From Pararhizobium sp. A13 (GTDB lineage: Bacteria > Pseudomonadota > Alphaproteobacteria > Rhizobiales > Rhizobiaceae): a stretch of DNA of 64,000 bases. Positions 7,967 to 16,331 of this stretch are shown here, in pieces. The notes under the pieces are model-generated. The model searched no databases. It was not told the DNA's origin and was given only the letters and a program-made list of their open reading frames with translations. How positions within the stretch are numbered: the first letter of the stretch is position 1; every line of letters begins with the position of its first letter. The DNA lies in assembly GCF_040126305.1 (NCBI RefSeq), contig NZ_CP149510.1, forward strand, positions 355,001-419,000, read 5' to 3'. A program made the position numbers and the translations under genes.

Positions 7967-10168
7967 TCAAGCCGACAGCAACGCGGTTCCCGGTGCGGCT
8001 TTTCCCCCAAGAAGTGCCGGAAGGCCCGCTTCGGCGACGGCTCGCGAGAAGAAGTAGCCCTGCAATTGATCGCATCCGCTGTGATGGAGCAAGACCGCCT
8101 GTTCTTCCGTCTCGATGCCTTCTGCCGTCACCGGAATATCGAGGGCGGCAGCGAGTGCCAGGGTTGCCTGCAGCATTTCCCGTCCCCGAGGCATATCCTC
8201 CAATGCGCTGATCATCGAACGATCAAGCTTCAGGCGATCGAAACGGAACTGCCGGAGATAGCCGATACTGGAAAAGCCGGCGCCGAAATCGTCAAGCGCG
8301 ATGCGCACGCCGAGCCCGTTGAGCGCCTCGATCATGCCCCGCGCATGGGCGGGATTGTGAACGAAATATCCCTCCGTCACTTCCAGTGTCACGGTCTGAG
8401 GGGGCACGCCACTCGCTTCGAGCAGTTGCGCGACGCTTGGGATAAAAAACGGATTGCGGAACTGTGCCGGAGAGACGTTGATCGAGATACTGATCTGCGG
8501 CCATGCCCGCGCCACCCTCAAGGCCTCCTTCATCACGAACAGACCGAGCTTGTCGATCACGCCAGAGGATTCCGCTAGCGGGATGAATATGTCCGGCGAG
8601 ACCATGCCCATCTGCGGCGAATCCCATCGCAGCAGGGCTTCAAGCCCGACAATCGCCTGCGTCCGGGCATCGGCGACCGGCTGGTAGGCGACGAAAAACT
8701 CCTTCTTTCGTATGCCGGCGCGAAGGGCCACTTCCATGGACTTGCGCTCTGCAAGAGCAATATCCATCGCCGCGTCATAGGCGATCGCCCGGCCGCGTCC
8801 TTCCGCCTTTGCCTTGTACATGGCGATATCGGCGCGCCTCAGCAATTCATCGGCGTCGATCGAACCGAACGTGGATATCGCGGTCCCCACGCTGACGCCG
8901 ACCACGGCGACACGCTCCCCAAGCACGAAAGGCTCGGAGAAGAAATCGAGAACCAGCGCCTCCAGCGACTGGGCCGTCTGTGTGCCGTGCTTGAGCGTGA
9001 GCGCAATCGCAAACTCATCACCACCGAGACGGGCGAGAACGGCGCCCTCGGGAATGAGATGCGTCAGCCCTGCCGCCACACTTTTGATCAGCCTATCACC
9101 GGTCGCATGGCCATAGACGTCGTTGACCTCCTTGAAGCCGTCCATATCCAGATAGAACAGCATCACGTCATCACCGTCGTGTTGCGCCCGGTCCAGCATG
9201 TCCTGCAAGCCGTTGAAGAGCCCCAGCCGATTTCCAAGGCCGCTCAAACGGTCCGTCACCGCCATCTTGCGGGCGGCAATCTCATCGCCACGCAGCTTAC
9301 CGATGACGGAGGAGCCGGCCAGCACCAGCAGAACGACAAAGGCGCCGACGATCGCCATTGCGACGAAAACATAGGGCCGTACCCGCCGATAGCTGATGTC
9401 TCCTGGAGACTGTGCGGTCCAGGTCAGTCCTGCGATCACCCGGCCCGTTGGATCGGCAATCGCCGCGGCACCCGGAGGGACGGACGACGCGTCGACCAGA
9501 CGCAGGTCGTGAACGAGATAGGTCTCGGCGATGCTGTCGATACGCGCCTGATCCAGATAGAGGACAAATACCAGCCGTTGCAGCCGATCCTGCGGCACCG
9601 AAACATCCGGCGACGCACCGCGAATGGTCGAAACGCCGACGACCGCAATGCCTTCAGGCGTATGGACGAAACCGGATGTTTCCGCACCGTCACCAACGCC
9701 AGCACCGCTGACAACGTTCAGCATGTCATCAAAGGCCGGCGACAAGAAATCGGACGGTGGCGTGGAGAAGGGCTTTCCGCGCTGGAACGCCATCAGGATC
9801 CCATCGTCCGGGCCAAGCAAATACGCCGCATCGAAAATCTTTGACTCGCCGTTGGCAAGATCGAAGTTCTCAAGAATCCAGTCCTCCGCGCCGGGCGAAT
9901 AGACCGCCCGGGCCGCGGCGTCCCAGACCGTGTAGTCCACCATGGTCGCGGTCATCTGGCTTTTCAGGGTAGCCAATGCACCGGATACCGCTTGGCGCGA
10001 GCGGCTCTCGTCAAGCGCGTTGGTCGTCGACGCGACCGTCTGCAGCGCCGTCAGCACGACCGCCATGACGATCATTACCACCACGGCAAACGACACCAGC
10101 AGAAGCAGCACGACATGTTGCCGCTTCAGCCGGATCGAATTGACAAAGTGGGGCAACAGGTCGCGCAT
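7967..10168 (-). CDS. membrane CHASE4-GGDEF-EAL c-di-GMP enzyme
   Basis: A 733-aa inner-membrane protein that should make and break cyclic di-GMP. Order: TM1 (about 18-46), a periplasmic CHASE4 sensor (contains MVDYTVWDAAARAVY), TM2 (about 262-285), GGDEF, then EAL. The GGDEF site is intact (LARLGGDEFAIAL). The EAL domain is also intact: GLEALLRW, the metal Glu in LEVTEGY, DDFGAGFSS and AEGIETEEQ. Both activities are therefore possible, with the periplasmic ligand setting the balance. It stands alone between trhO and the aconitase X pair. Confidence 0.93.
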   Translation of the reverse strand: MRDLLPHFVNSIRLKRQHVVLLLLVSFAVVVMIVMAVVLTALQTVASTTNALDESRSRQAVSGALATLKSQMTATMVDYTVWDAAARAVYSPGAEDWILENFDLANGESKIFDAAYLLGPDDGILMAFQRGKPFSTPPSDFLSPAFDDMLNVVSGAGVGDGAETSGFVHTPEGIAVVGVSTIRGASPDVSVPQDRLQRLVFVLYLDQARIDSIAETYLVHDLRLVDASSVPPGAAAIADPTGRVIAGLTWTAQSPGDISYRRVRPYVFVAMAIVGAFVVLLVLAGSSVIGKLRGDEIAARKMAVTDRLSGLGNRLGLFNGLQDMLDRAQHDGDDVMLFYLDMDGFKEVNDVYGHATGDRLIKSVAAGLTHLIPEGAVLARLGGDEFAIALTLKHGTQTAQSLEALVLDFFSEPFVLGERVAVVGVSVGTAISTFGSIDADELLRRADIAMYKAKAEGRGRAIAYDAAMDIALAERKSMEVALRAGIRKKEFFVAYQPVADARTQAIVGLEALLRWDSPQMGMVSPDIFIPLAESSGVIDKLGLFVMKEALRVARAWPQISISINVSPAQFRNPFFIPSVAQLLEASGVPPQTVTLEVTEGYFVHNPAHARGMIEALNGLGVRIALDDFGAGFSSIGYLRQFRFDRLKLDRSMISALEDMPRGREMLQATLALAAALDIPVTAEGIETEEQAVLLHHSGCDQLQGYFFSRAVAEAGLPALLGGKAAPGTALLSA

Positions 10169-10231
10169 CTTAGGCGCACAATGTCAGCAAAAGCATTCCA
10201 AAATCTTTAAGCCGCGGTTAAAAACGCTCGT

Positions 10232-10669
10232 TTAAAGGACAGCGTCAAGGAGACGCAGCGTGGCCGTCGGATTTTCCGCCTCCAACGCAAGGCCCCAACT
10301 CCTGCTGATCAAGTCCCAATCGGCTTCCAACACCAGCACCACCGGACAGGTCGCACCATATAGCTCCACTGCGACCATCGAGCCGACTGTGACGATCGCG
10401 TCGCGCGTCATCAGCACGATGCCCGCCGGCCCCGTGCCCCGACGGATCGCCTCGGCAAGGACGGAGCTGCCGGAACTGGAACCCCGCCCCGCCTTCATGA
10501 CGAGGACGCGGCCGGAGATGCACGCATTCTTCTGCGGATGCCATTGGTCGATGATCCTGCCGGTCAAGGAATCGAGTCCGCCCCAGAAGCTCAAGGGTTC
10601 GGTGAGCACGAAGGTCTGGCCTTCCGCCTTTCCTGGAACGAGCGTGATCGCTTCGACGGCGCGGGTCAC
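10232..10669 (-). CDS. aconitase X small (swivel, DUF126) subunit
   Basis: A 145-aa swivelling-domain subunit of aconitase X. Marks are the [17 protein letters not shown] segment, the loop [16 protein letters not shown] and the [11 protein letters not shown] turn, all conserved in DUF126. The start is a GTG at 10669 that overlaps the large-subunit stop (GTGA), so the two are translationally coupled. A longer open frame upstream is only a shadow of the large subunit. Bacterial AcnX hetero-dimers dehydrate cis-3-hydroxy-L-proline; other AcnX proteins dehydrate mevalonate 5-phosphate. Confidence 0.9.
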   Translation of the reverse strand: MTRAVEAITLVPGKAEGQTFVLTEPLSFWGGLDSLTGRIIDQWHPQKNACISGRVLVMKAGRGSSSGSSVLAEAIRRGTGPAGIVLMTRDAIVTVGSMVAVELYGATCPVVLVLEADWDLISRSWGLALEAENPTATLRLLDAVL

Positions 10670-11910
10670 TGCCGCACTACCTTTCCGGCACGGGCGGAGG
10701 CCATGCAGTCGGCAAGCGATCCGAAGGCGATGTCGACGCCGATATTGCCGGGGGCATAATAGGCCATCTTGCCGGAATTGGTCATGATCGCACCGGACAT
10801 GTCGCGCATGATCGCCGTCAGATAGGTGCACGTGTCGATCACCAGCGTCACCCCTTGAGCTTCGAGCGCGGTGTCCCAGCCGCCGTTGCCGAGCTCTTCC
10901 AGGACACTGCGATTGGTGTTGATGTAGATATCGACGACCGGCCTTGAGCCTTGGAGCAGCGGCATCAGGCGGGCGAACTCTTCGAGTGAGAAATGCGGCG
11001 TCCCGAGGCTGACGCCGGCAAGCGGCGTGCCATCCGGTACGGTCGAAAGGTTGCGTACGGTGCGGCGCAGGTCGTCCGCGGTCAGCCGGATCGTTTCCAC
11101 GGGTTGATGGCCTTGAAACGCCGCATCGACAGTCGGCGCCTCCGGTGTCAGGCCGACGGCATGGAACAGGGCGACGGCCCCGGACGAGGCGGCGACCGCG
11201 CCAAGCGCCTTCAGGTCATCTTCCTGCGTATTCCCCGGCAGTCCCGTGATCGCCGGGATCAGGCTGCCACAATGCTTGCCGATCGTATGGCCAACGGCGA
11301 CACAGGCGGGGCCGGCGTCCGGCCATTCATCGGGAAGGCTCTCGACCTCCACCAGAACCTGGGCGCGGCGATTTTCAGGCATATGCAGCCCGTAATACGG
11401 CGCCCTGCCCGTCAGCGCGCAACAGAGATCGATGAAATCGCCATAGCGGTTGGTCCTGGCACCGATGACCGAATTGGCAAAGACGATGGCGTTGGATTCC
11501 GCCCAGGCGATCTGCGCGCCGAAACGCGGCCGGAACATCGTCTGATAGGGTGCGCAGGTAAAGGTCGGCATGCAGCCGAGTTCCTCATGCACCTTCATCA
11601 GCCGAGCACCGTTGGTGCCGATCTCCTCTTCACCACGGAAGAGTTCCGGGTGGATGAGATCGACCGAACCGACATTCAGCGTCGTCGGCACGCGGACGCG
11701 GCCCTTGAGTCGCACCAGGTGCTCGACGAAATCGAGGCTGACCTGGCCGAGATAGAGACAGCCGTCGATATGGGCGGCCTCGATATCGACAAAGCTCTCG
11801 GCGCCCACCGCCTCGGCAAAGCGGACGAGCAGCCGCATAGAGAAGGCTGCCGCCTCGCCATGCGTGCCGGCGAGGAGTTCGTCGTCAAAGGAGGTGAGTT
11901 GAAGTGCCAT
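10666..11910 (-). CDS. aconitase X catalytic subunit (DUF521), probable cis-3-hydroxy-L-proline dehydratase
   Basis: A 414-aa catalytic subunit of aconitase X. Iron-sulfur and substrate residues sit in conserved segments: [10 protein letters not shown] near the start, [29 protein letters not shown] in the middle, and [14 protein letters not shown] near the end. In rhizobia and agrobacteria the two-subunit form is known to dehydrate cis-3-hydroxy-L-proline to an imine that becomes pyrroline-2-carboxylate. No proline racemase, reductase or transporter gene lies beside it here, so the substrate is inferred from the subfamily only. The gene precedes and overlaps the small-subunit gene. Confidence 0.9.
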   Translation of the reverse strand: MALQLTSFDDELLAGTHGEAAAFSMRLLVRFAEAVGAESFVDIEAAHIDGCLYLGQVSLDFVEHLVRLKGRVRVPTTLNVGSVDLIHPELFRGEEEIGTNGARLMKVHEELGCMPTFTCAPYQTMFRPRFGAQIAWAESNAIVFANSVIGARTNRYGDFIDLCCALTGRAPYYGLHMPENRRAQVLVEVESLPDEWPDAGPACVAVGHTIGKHCGSLIPAITGLPGNTQEDDLKALGAVAASSGAVALFHAVGLTPEAPTVDAAFQGHQPVETIRLTADDLRRTVRNLSTVPDGTPLAGVSLGTPHFSLEEFARLMPLLQGSRPVVDIYINTNRSVLEELGNGGWDTALEAQGVTLVIDTCTYLTAIMRDMSGAIMTNSGKMAYYAPGNIGVDIAFGSLADCMASARAGKVVRQ

Positions 11911-11979
11911 GATCCGGCTTAAGATGCCGGATCATTCGGTGTCAATCGTGGTTTGTTGCCCACAGCCAAGCGAACCTTG

Positions 11980-13353
11980 TCACCCGGCCTTGTGATTGCC
12001 CTTGGGAAACTGCCCGGCCAGCTCCTTGTACCAGTGACCGCTCTTCTTGATGGTGCGGACCTGGGTGTCGTAGTCGACATGAACGATGCCGAAGCGCATC
12101 CTGTAGCCTTCCGCCCATTCGAAATTGTCCATCAGGCTCCAGGCGAAATAGCCCTTCATCGGATAGCCCTCGGCGATCAGGTCGGCCGTGACGGAGAGGT
12201 GATCGGCGATATAGTCGAGCCGCGGTTGGTCATCGACCACGCCGTTTTCAACGTCCATATTGTAGCAGGCGCCGTTCTCGGTGATGTAGCAGTCCGGCAG
12301 CGCGTAGCGCGCGTTGACCGTCCGGATCAGGTCGCCGAGCGCCTGCGGGAAGACTTCCCAGCCGATATCGGTCTTGACGTCGCTGACCGGCTTGGCGCTG
12401 ACCGTCGCCGGGAATTCGGCGCCTTCCGTCGGATCGTGGCTGACGCGCATCGGCGTGTAGTAGTTGACGCCCCACCAGTCGGTCTTCTGGCTGATCGTCG
12501 CCATGTCGCCATCCTCGATCTCCGGCATGCGGCTACCGAGCGCGGAGAGGAAGCTCTCCGGATATTCGCCCTTGAAGACCGGGCCGAAGAAGACGCCGTT
12601 GTGGAAATCGAAGGCACGGTCGGCCGCCGCCTTGTCTTCGGCGCTGTCGCTTCCGGCATAGACATGCATGGGGTTGATGACGATGCCGACCGGCAGTTTC
12701 GGCTGCTCCTCTCGGACGGTGGCGACGCCGAGGCCATGAGCGAGATTGGTGAAATGCAGCGCGCGAAGTGCTGCATCCATGTTGCGCTCGCCCGGCGCGT
12801 GGATGCCCCAGAGATGGCTGAGCCAGACCGAGCACCACGGCTCGTTGAAGGTGGCGACCGCATCCAACCGATCGCCGAGGCGGGAGATCACCGTCTTCGC
12901 ATAGCGCTGGTAGGCATAGGCCGTCGAACGCGCCGTCCAGCCGCCGTCGCCCATGAGGGCCAGCGGCAGATCCCAATGATAGAGCGTCGCAAAGGCCTTG
13001 ATATTGCGGGCCTTCAGGCCGTCGACGAGGCGGTCGTAGAAATCCAGCCCTTTCTCGTTGACCGGCCCTGTGCCCTCCGGAATGATGCGCGGCCAGGCAA
13101 TCGAGAACCGATAGGCTTCGACGCCGAGGCTCTTGATCAGGTCGAGGTCTTCCTCCAGCCGATTATAGTGATCGCAGGCGATATCGCCGTTGTGGCCCTG
13201 GTAGACGCGACCCGGCATATTGGAGAAGGCATCCCAGATGGACGGCTTGCGGCCATCGGCCTTGGTGGCGCCCTCGATCTGGAAGGAAGCGGTCGCGACG
13301 CCGAAGAGGAAATCGCCGGGCAAGCGAGCGGCAAGGTTTTTTGGATCGATCAT
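11980..13353 (-). CDS. GH1 family beta-glucosidase
   Basis: A 457-aa family 1 glycoside hydrolase, cytoplasmic (no signal peptide), cleaving beta-glucosides such as cellobiose. The N-terminal FLFGVATASFQIEG signature is at about 16-29, the acid/base Glu171 in TFNEPW and the nucleophile Glu359 in YITENGA, so the site is complete. ATG at 13353 has GGAG seven bases upstream; the longer frame adds an unrelated N-terminus. A 16-bp perfect palindrome about 100 bases upstream suggests control by a LacI-family repressor encoded elsewhere. No transporter lies beside it. Confidence 0.94.
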   Translation of the reverse strand: MIDPKNLAARLPGDFLFGVATASFQIEGATKADGRKPSIWDAFSNMPGRVYQGHNGDIACDHYNRLEEDLDLIKSLGVEAYRFSIAWPRIIPEGTGPVNEKGLDFYDRLVDGLKARNIKAFATLYHWDLPLALMGDGGWTARSTAYAYQRYAKTVISRLGDRLDAVATFNEPWCSVWLSHLWGIHAPGERNMDAALRALHFTNLAHGLGVATVREEQPKLPVGIVINPMHVYAGSDSAEDKAAADRAFDFHNGVFFGPVFKGEYPESFLSALGSRMPEIEDGDMATISQKTDWWGVNYYTPMRVSHDPTEGAEFPATVSAKPVSDVKTDIGWEVFPQALGDLIRTVNARYALPDCYITENGACYNMDVENGVVDDQPRLDYIADHLSVTADLIAEGYPMKGYFAWSLMDNFEWAEGYRMRFGIVHVDYDTQVRTIKKSGHWYKELAGQFPKGNHKAG

Positions 13354-13450
13354 GAAAATCTCCGATCTACATTCGTCAGGGCTGCGGCACCTGAGTTCGG
13401 TAGCGGGTTTAGCCAAGTGAAATAGCCTTGTACAGAGCGTATATGGCAAG

Positions 13451-13466
13451 TCTGTAACGTTACAGA
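13451..13466. promoter_or_regulatory. palindromic LacI-type operator candidate upstream of the beta-glucosidase
   Basis: TCTGTAACGTTACAGA is a perfect 16-bp palindrome with the central CG typical of LacI/GalR-family operators. It lies 98 bases before the GH1 start, in the divergent region with the TetR gene, but that TetR gene has a different palindrome of its own. The sequence differs from the TGTAAANNTTTACA pair near 21.3 kb. Confidence 0.55.
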
Positions 13467-13520
13467 TTTATGTCAGACACCTCCATTTGGCCATCGTAAG
13501 CGTTCCGCGCAAATACCGGA

Positions 13521-13564
13521 TTGACAAGTAATTTTTGAATTTATATTCTAGAATAAGAATTCAA
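13521..13564 (+). promoter_or_regulatory. promoter with overlapping palindromic operator of the TetR-SnoaL-TfoX unit
   Basis: A perfect -35 hexamer TTGACA (13521-13526) is followed 17 bases later by TATTCT (13544-13549). A 30-bp interrupted palindrome centred between 13549 and 13550 covers the -10: outer arms TTGAATT (13535-13541) and AATTCAA (13558-13564), inner perfect ATTCTAGAAT (13545-13554). The position fits autorepression by the TetR protein that starts 15 bases downstream. Confidence 0.7.
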
Positions 13565-13578
13565 AAAAGAGGTTTGTT

Positions 13579-14166
13579 TTGTCCCGCCCCCGCTCCTACA
13601 ACGAATCGTCCGTGCTAAAGGGCGCCATGCATGCTTTCCGCCGCGATGGATATCAGCGCGCCTCAATCCGGGATCTTGAGGATGCGACCGGCCTCAAGGC
13701 AGGCAGCATCTACAACAGCTTCGGCGACAAGGCGGGATTGTTCGATGCCGCTTTCGAGCACTACAACCAAGTTGTCCTCGGCGGCCGGATCGATCGGTTT
13801 GCTCCAGCCACCGCCGGCTTAGCGGGTTTGCGTGACCTTTTCACGTCGCTCATGCACGAGCCGAACGGCGAAAGCCACGGCTGCCTGATCACCAATTCGG
13901 CGGTGGAACTTGGCCGTAGCGAGGACGCTTACCGTCACGTGCACACAGGCCTGGACATGCTTTTCAAGGTCTTTGCCGAGCGACTGGTGGCAGCACGGCA
14001 CGACGGCAGCCTGCGCGCCGACATCGACCCGGTGTTGGCGGCCACGAAGTTGCTGGCCCTTTATCAGGGTCTGCTGGTCCTTGTTCGCGCAGGACAAGAC
14101 AAACCTGCGCTTGAGCGGCTCGTCGCCGCGGAATTTCATGAATTGGAGGCTCACTATGACATCTGA
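13579..14166 (+). CDS. TetR family transcriptional regulator
   Basis: A 195-aa TetR regulator. The N-terminal helix-turn-helix is clear (GAMHAFRRDGYQRASIRDLE, then GLKAGSIYNSFGDKAGLFDAA) and the rest is the all-helical ligand and dimer domain, with a CLITNSAVEL segment typical of the AcrR subgroup with TetR_C_16-like ends. The start is TTG, seven bases after a strong AAAGAGG. It overlaps the next gene by 11 bases, and the palindrome on its promoter suggests autorepression. The inducer is unknown. Confidence 0.88.
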   Translation: MSRPRSYNESSVLKGAMHAFRRDGYQRASIRDLEDATGLKAGSIYNSFGDKAGLFDAAFEHYNQVVLGGRIDRFAPATAGLAGLRDLFTSLMHEPNGESHGCLITNSAVELGRSEDAYRHVHTGLDMLFKVFAERLVAARHDGSLRADIDPVLAATKLLALYQGLLVLVRAGQDKPALERLVAAEFHELEAHYDI

Positions 14167-14521
14167 AGCACTGTGGAAACGATATGCGGCGGTTTGGTCG
14201 ATGGAAGACGAAGAGCGCAAAACCGAGCTTGCAGCCTGCCTTGCCGGTGACGCAACCTATTGCGATCCGAATGGCCTCATCCACGGACCGGGGGAACTTT
14301 CGACATATATGGGCCATTTCCAGCAGAGCGCTCCGGGTGGACAGTTCCAGATTCGCTCGGTCCTCCACCATCACGGCCGATCACTGGCCCATTGGGCGCT
14401 GCACGGACCCGATGGCAGCATATTGCAGGCGGGCACAAGCTTTGCCACTATCACAGAGGATGGTCGCTTGCGCGATATCAGCGGCTTCTTTTACCCGGCG
14501 GAGCAACGTGTCCAAGCATGA
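14156..14521 (+). CDS. SnoaL-like/NTF2-fold protein
   Basis: A 121-aa small protein with the pattern of the SnoaL/NTF2 cone fold: an N-terminal helix pair (LWKRYAAVWSMEDEERKTEL), DATYCDPNG, GPGELSTYMGHF, and closing beta strands (LAHWALHGPDGSILQAGTSF, RLRDISGFF). Proteins like this are often assigned as nuclear transport factor 2-like, and function is unknown. The ATG follows GGAGG by six bases, inside the end of the TetR gene. It overlaps the TfoX gene by ATGA, so the three form one unit. Confidence 0.75.
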   Translation: MTSEALWKRYAAVWSMEDEERKTELAACLAGDATYCDPNGLIHGPGELSTYMGHFQQSAPGGQFQIRSVLHHHGRSLAHWALHGPDGSILQAGTSFATITEDGRLRDISGFFYPAEQRVQA

Positions 14522-14925
14522 GCATCGCCGCCGCGCTTGATCTGGCCCGCGAGGTTGCAGAGCGCATCCAAGGCATCGGGCCGGTTTCGGTCTCGCGTTT
14601 TTTCGGTGGTGCTGCACTGAAAGCAGACGGCGTCCAATTCGGTTTCGTCGTGAAGGGCTCTCTCTATCTGAGAGTCGACAGCGAAGGGCGCCCCGTCTTC
14701 GAAACAATGGGTGCGTTGCCGTTTCAATATTCGAGCAGTTCGAAGACGGTGACGGTGGCACGTTATTATGAAGCACCGGCTGAGATCATGGATGACCCCG
14801 ATACACTTTCCCTCTGGGCCAGTCGCGCCCACGCAGCGGCTTTCGCGCAAAAACGAGGGACCGCTGAGCATGGCTATCGCAGGCGCAGCGTCCGCGATAG
14901 CCATGAAGCAATCAAAATCGCTTAG
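14518..14925 (+). CDS. TfoX N-terminal domain protein
   Basis: A 135-aa protein with the TfoX/Sxy N-terminal fold: PVSVSRFFGGAALKADGVQFGFV, LYLRVDSEGRPVFE and PFQYSSSSKTVTVARYYEAPAEIMDD. The C-terminal TfoX domain of true competence regulators is missing, as in most rhizobial homologues, so a competence role is not implied. It is the last gene of the TetR unit, coupled by ATGA, and its stop overlaps the stop of the convergent oxidoreductase by 4 bases. The last 30 residues are basic and look disordered. Confidence 0.85.
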   Translation: MSIAAALDLAREVAERIQGIGPVSVSRFFGGAALKADGVQFGFVVKGSLYLRVDSEGRPVFETMGALPFQYSSSSKTVTVARYYEAPAEIMDDPDTLSLWASRAHAAAFAQKRGTAEHGYRRRSVRDSHEAIKIA

Positions 14926-16103
14926 ACCTTGATCCAGGCCCCGTTGCGCTTGGACGACTGGACGCAGGCATCGACGAACACCATGCCCTTCATGCCATCG
15001 TCGATTGTCGGATAGATGACAGCCGGATCGACGGTCTCGCCTTTGCGCCGGGCGAAGATGGCGCGGGCGGCCTCGGTGTAGATATTGGCGAAGCCTTCGA
15101 GATAGCCTTCCGGGTGGCCCGACGGGATGCGCGAGACGCGCGCGGCGGACGGGCCGGAACCGGCGCCGGCACGGGTGATCAGCCGCTTCGGCTCGCCGAA
15201 CGGCGTGTACCAGAGGTAGTTCGGGTCCTTCTGCGTCCATTCGAGACCGCCCTTGGTGCCATAGACGCGGACCATCAGGCCGTTCTCGTGGCCGGGAGCA
15301 ACCTGGCTGCACCAGAGCATGCCCTTGGCGCGCTGGCCGTCCGTTTCCTTGAAGCGCATCATCACATGGGCGTTATCATCCAGCGCCCGGCCTTCGACGA
15401 AACTGTCGAGATCGGCGGCAAGCTCTTCCAGTTCCAGACCGGAAACGAAGGCGCCGAGATTGTAGGCATGGGTGCCGATGTCGCCGGTCGAGCCGCCGGC
15501 CCCGGACTTGGACGGATCGGTTCGCCAGGCGGCCTGCTTCTGGCCAGACTGTTCGATGTTTTCCGTCAGCCAGTCCTGCGGATATTCCATCTGCACCAGC
15601 CGCACCGCGCCGATATCGCCATTCGCGACCATCGCGCGGGCCTGGCGGACCATCGGATAGCCGGTGTAGTTGTGGGTGAGCACGAACAGAGCGTCGCTCT
15701 CCTCGGCCAGCTTCTTCAGCTTCTTCGCGTCGGCAAGCGTCGAGGTCAGCGGCTTGTCGCAGATCACGTGGATGCCGCGCTTCAAAAATTCCTTGGCAGC
15801 TTCGTAGTGCACATGGTTCGGCGTGACGATGGCGACTGCCTCGATGCCGCTTTTCAGCTTGGCCTCGCGGATCGCCATTTCCTTGAAATCGGAATAGCTG
15901 CGCGACGGGTCGAGACCGAGTTCGGCGCCGGAAGCCTTGGCCTTTTCCGGGGTGGACGACAGGGCGCCGGCGACCAGCTCGAAATGATCGTCGAGGCGCG
16001 CCGCCATACGGTGAACCGCGCCGATGAACGCGCCCGATCCGCCGCCGACCATGCCGAGGCGAATGCGTTTTTCCCGAACCTCTGTGGTTCCTTCGATTGC
16101 CAT
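14922..16103 (-). CDS. Gfo/Idh/MocA family NAD(P)-dependent oxidoreductase
   Basis: A 393-aa sugar or cyclitol dehydrogenase. The Rossmann start is RLGMVGGGSGAFIGAVHRMA. The catalytic Lys lies in CDKPLTS (usual EKP), and the second conserved motif GDIGTHAYNL carries the active-site Asp and His. The C-terminal domain is the open-faced beta sheet of the family. It follows the TIM-barrel isomerase gene, separated by a palindromic repeat. A dehydrogenase of this kind next to such an isomerase is the pairing used in inositol and 3-keto-sugar pathways; the actual substrate is unknown. Confidence 0.9.
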   Translation of the reverse strand: MAIEGTTEVREKRIRLGMVGGGSGAFIGAVHRMAARLDDHFELVAGALSSTPEKAKASGAELGLDPSRSYSDFKEMAIREAKLKSGIEAVAIVTPNHVHYEAAKEFLKRGIHVICDKPLTSTLADAKKLKKLAEESDALFVLTHNYTGYPMVRQARAMVANGDIGAVRLVQMEYPQDWLTENIEQSGQKQAAWRTDPSKSGAGGSTGDIGTHAYNLGAFVSGLELEELAADLDSFVEGRALDDNAHVMMRFKETDGQRAKGMLWCSQVAPGHENGLMVRVYGTKGGLEWTQKDPNYLWYTPFGEPKRLITRAGAGSGPSAARVSRIPSGHPEGYLEGFANIYTEAARAIFARRKGETVDPAVIYPTIDDGMKGMVFVDACVQSSKRNGAWIKV

Positions 16104-16140
16104 GTTGTTCTCCTTGGATGTGTTTTGTGTTTGTGGAGAG

Positions 16141-16330
16141 TTTTACCCCCCCTCTGTCGGCAACGCCGACATTTCCCCCACAAGGGGGGAGATCGTTCGG
16201 GTTCCACCTCCCCCTTTGAGGTGGGAGGTCGCAGCGAAGCTGCGGGTGGGGGTGATCCATCAGACGTCGCGAAAGGTCACCCCACCCCGGCACTCTGCGC
16301 CGACCCTCCCCCTCAAGGGGAGGGTAGAAG
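16141..16330. repeat. palindromic intergenic repeat, copy 1
   Basis: The gap between the two sugar genes is filled by stacked C-rich/G-rich inverted repeats: CCCCCACAAGGGGGG near 16173, CACCTCCCCCTTTGAGGTGGG near 16205, and CCCTCCCCCTCAAGGGGAGGG at the right end. The same ending (CCGACCCTCCCC to GGGAGGGT) recurs at 41.2 kb. This is the style of dispersed palindromic elements common in Rhizobiales intergenic regions. It could fold in the mRNA between the two genes. Confidence 0.75.
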
Positions 16331-16331
16331 A

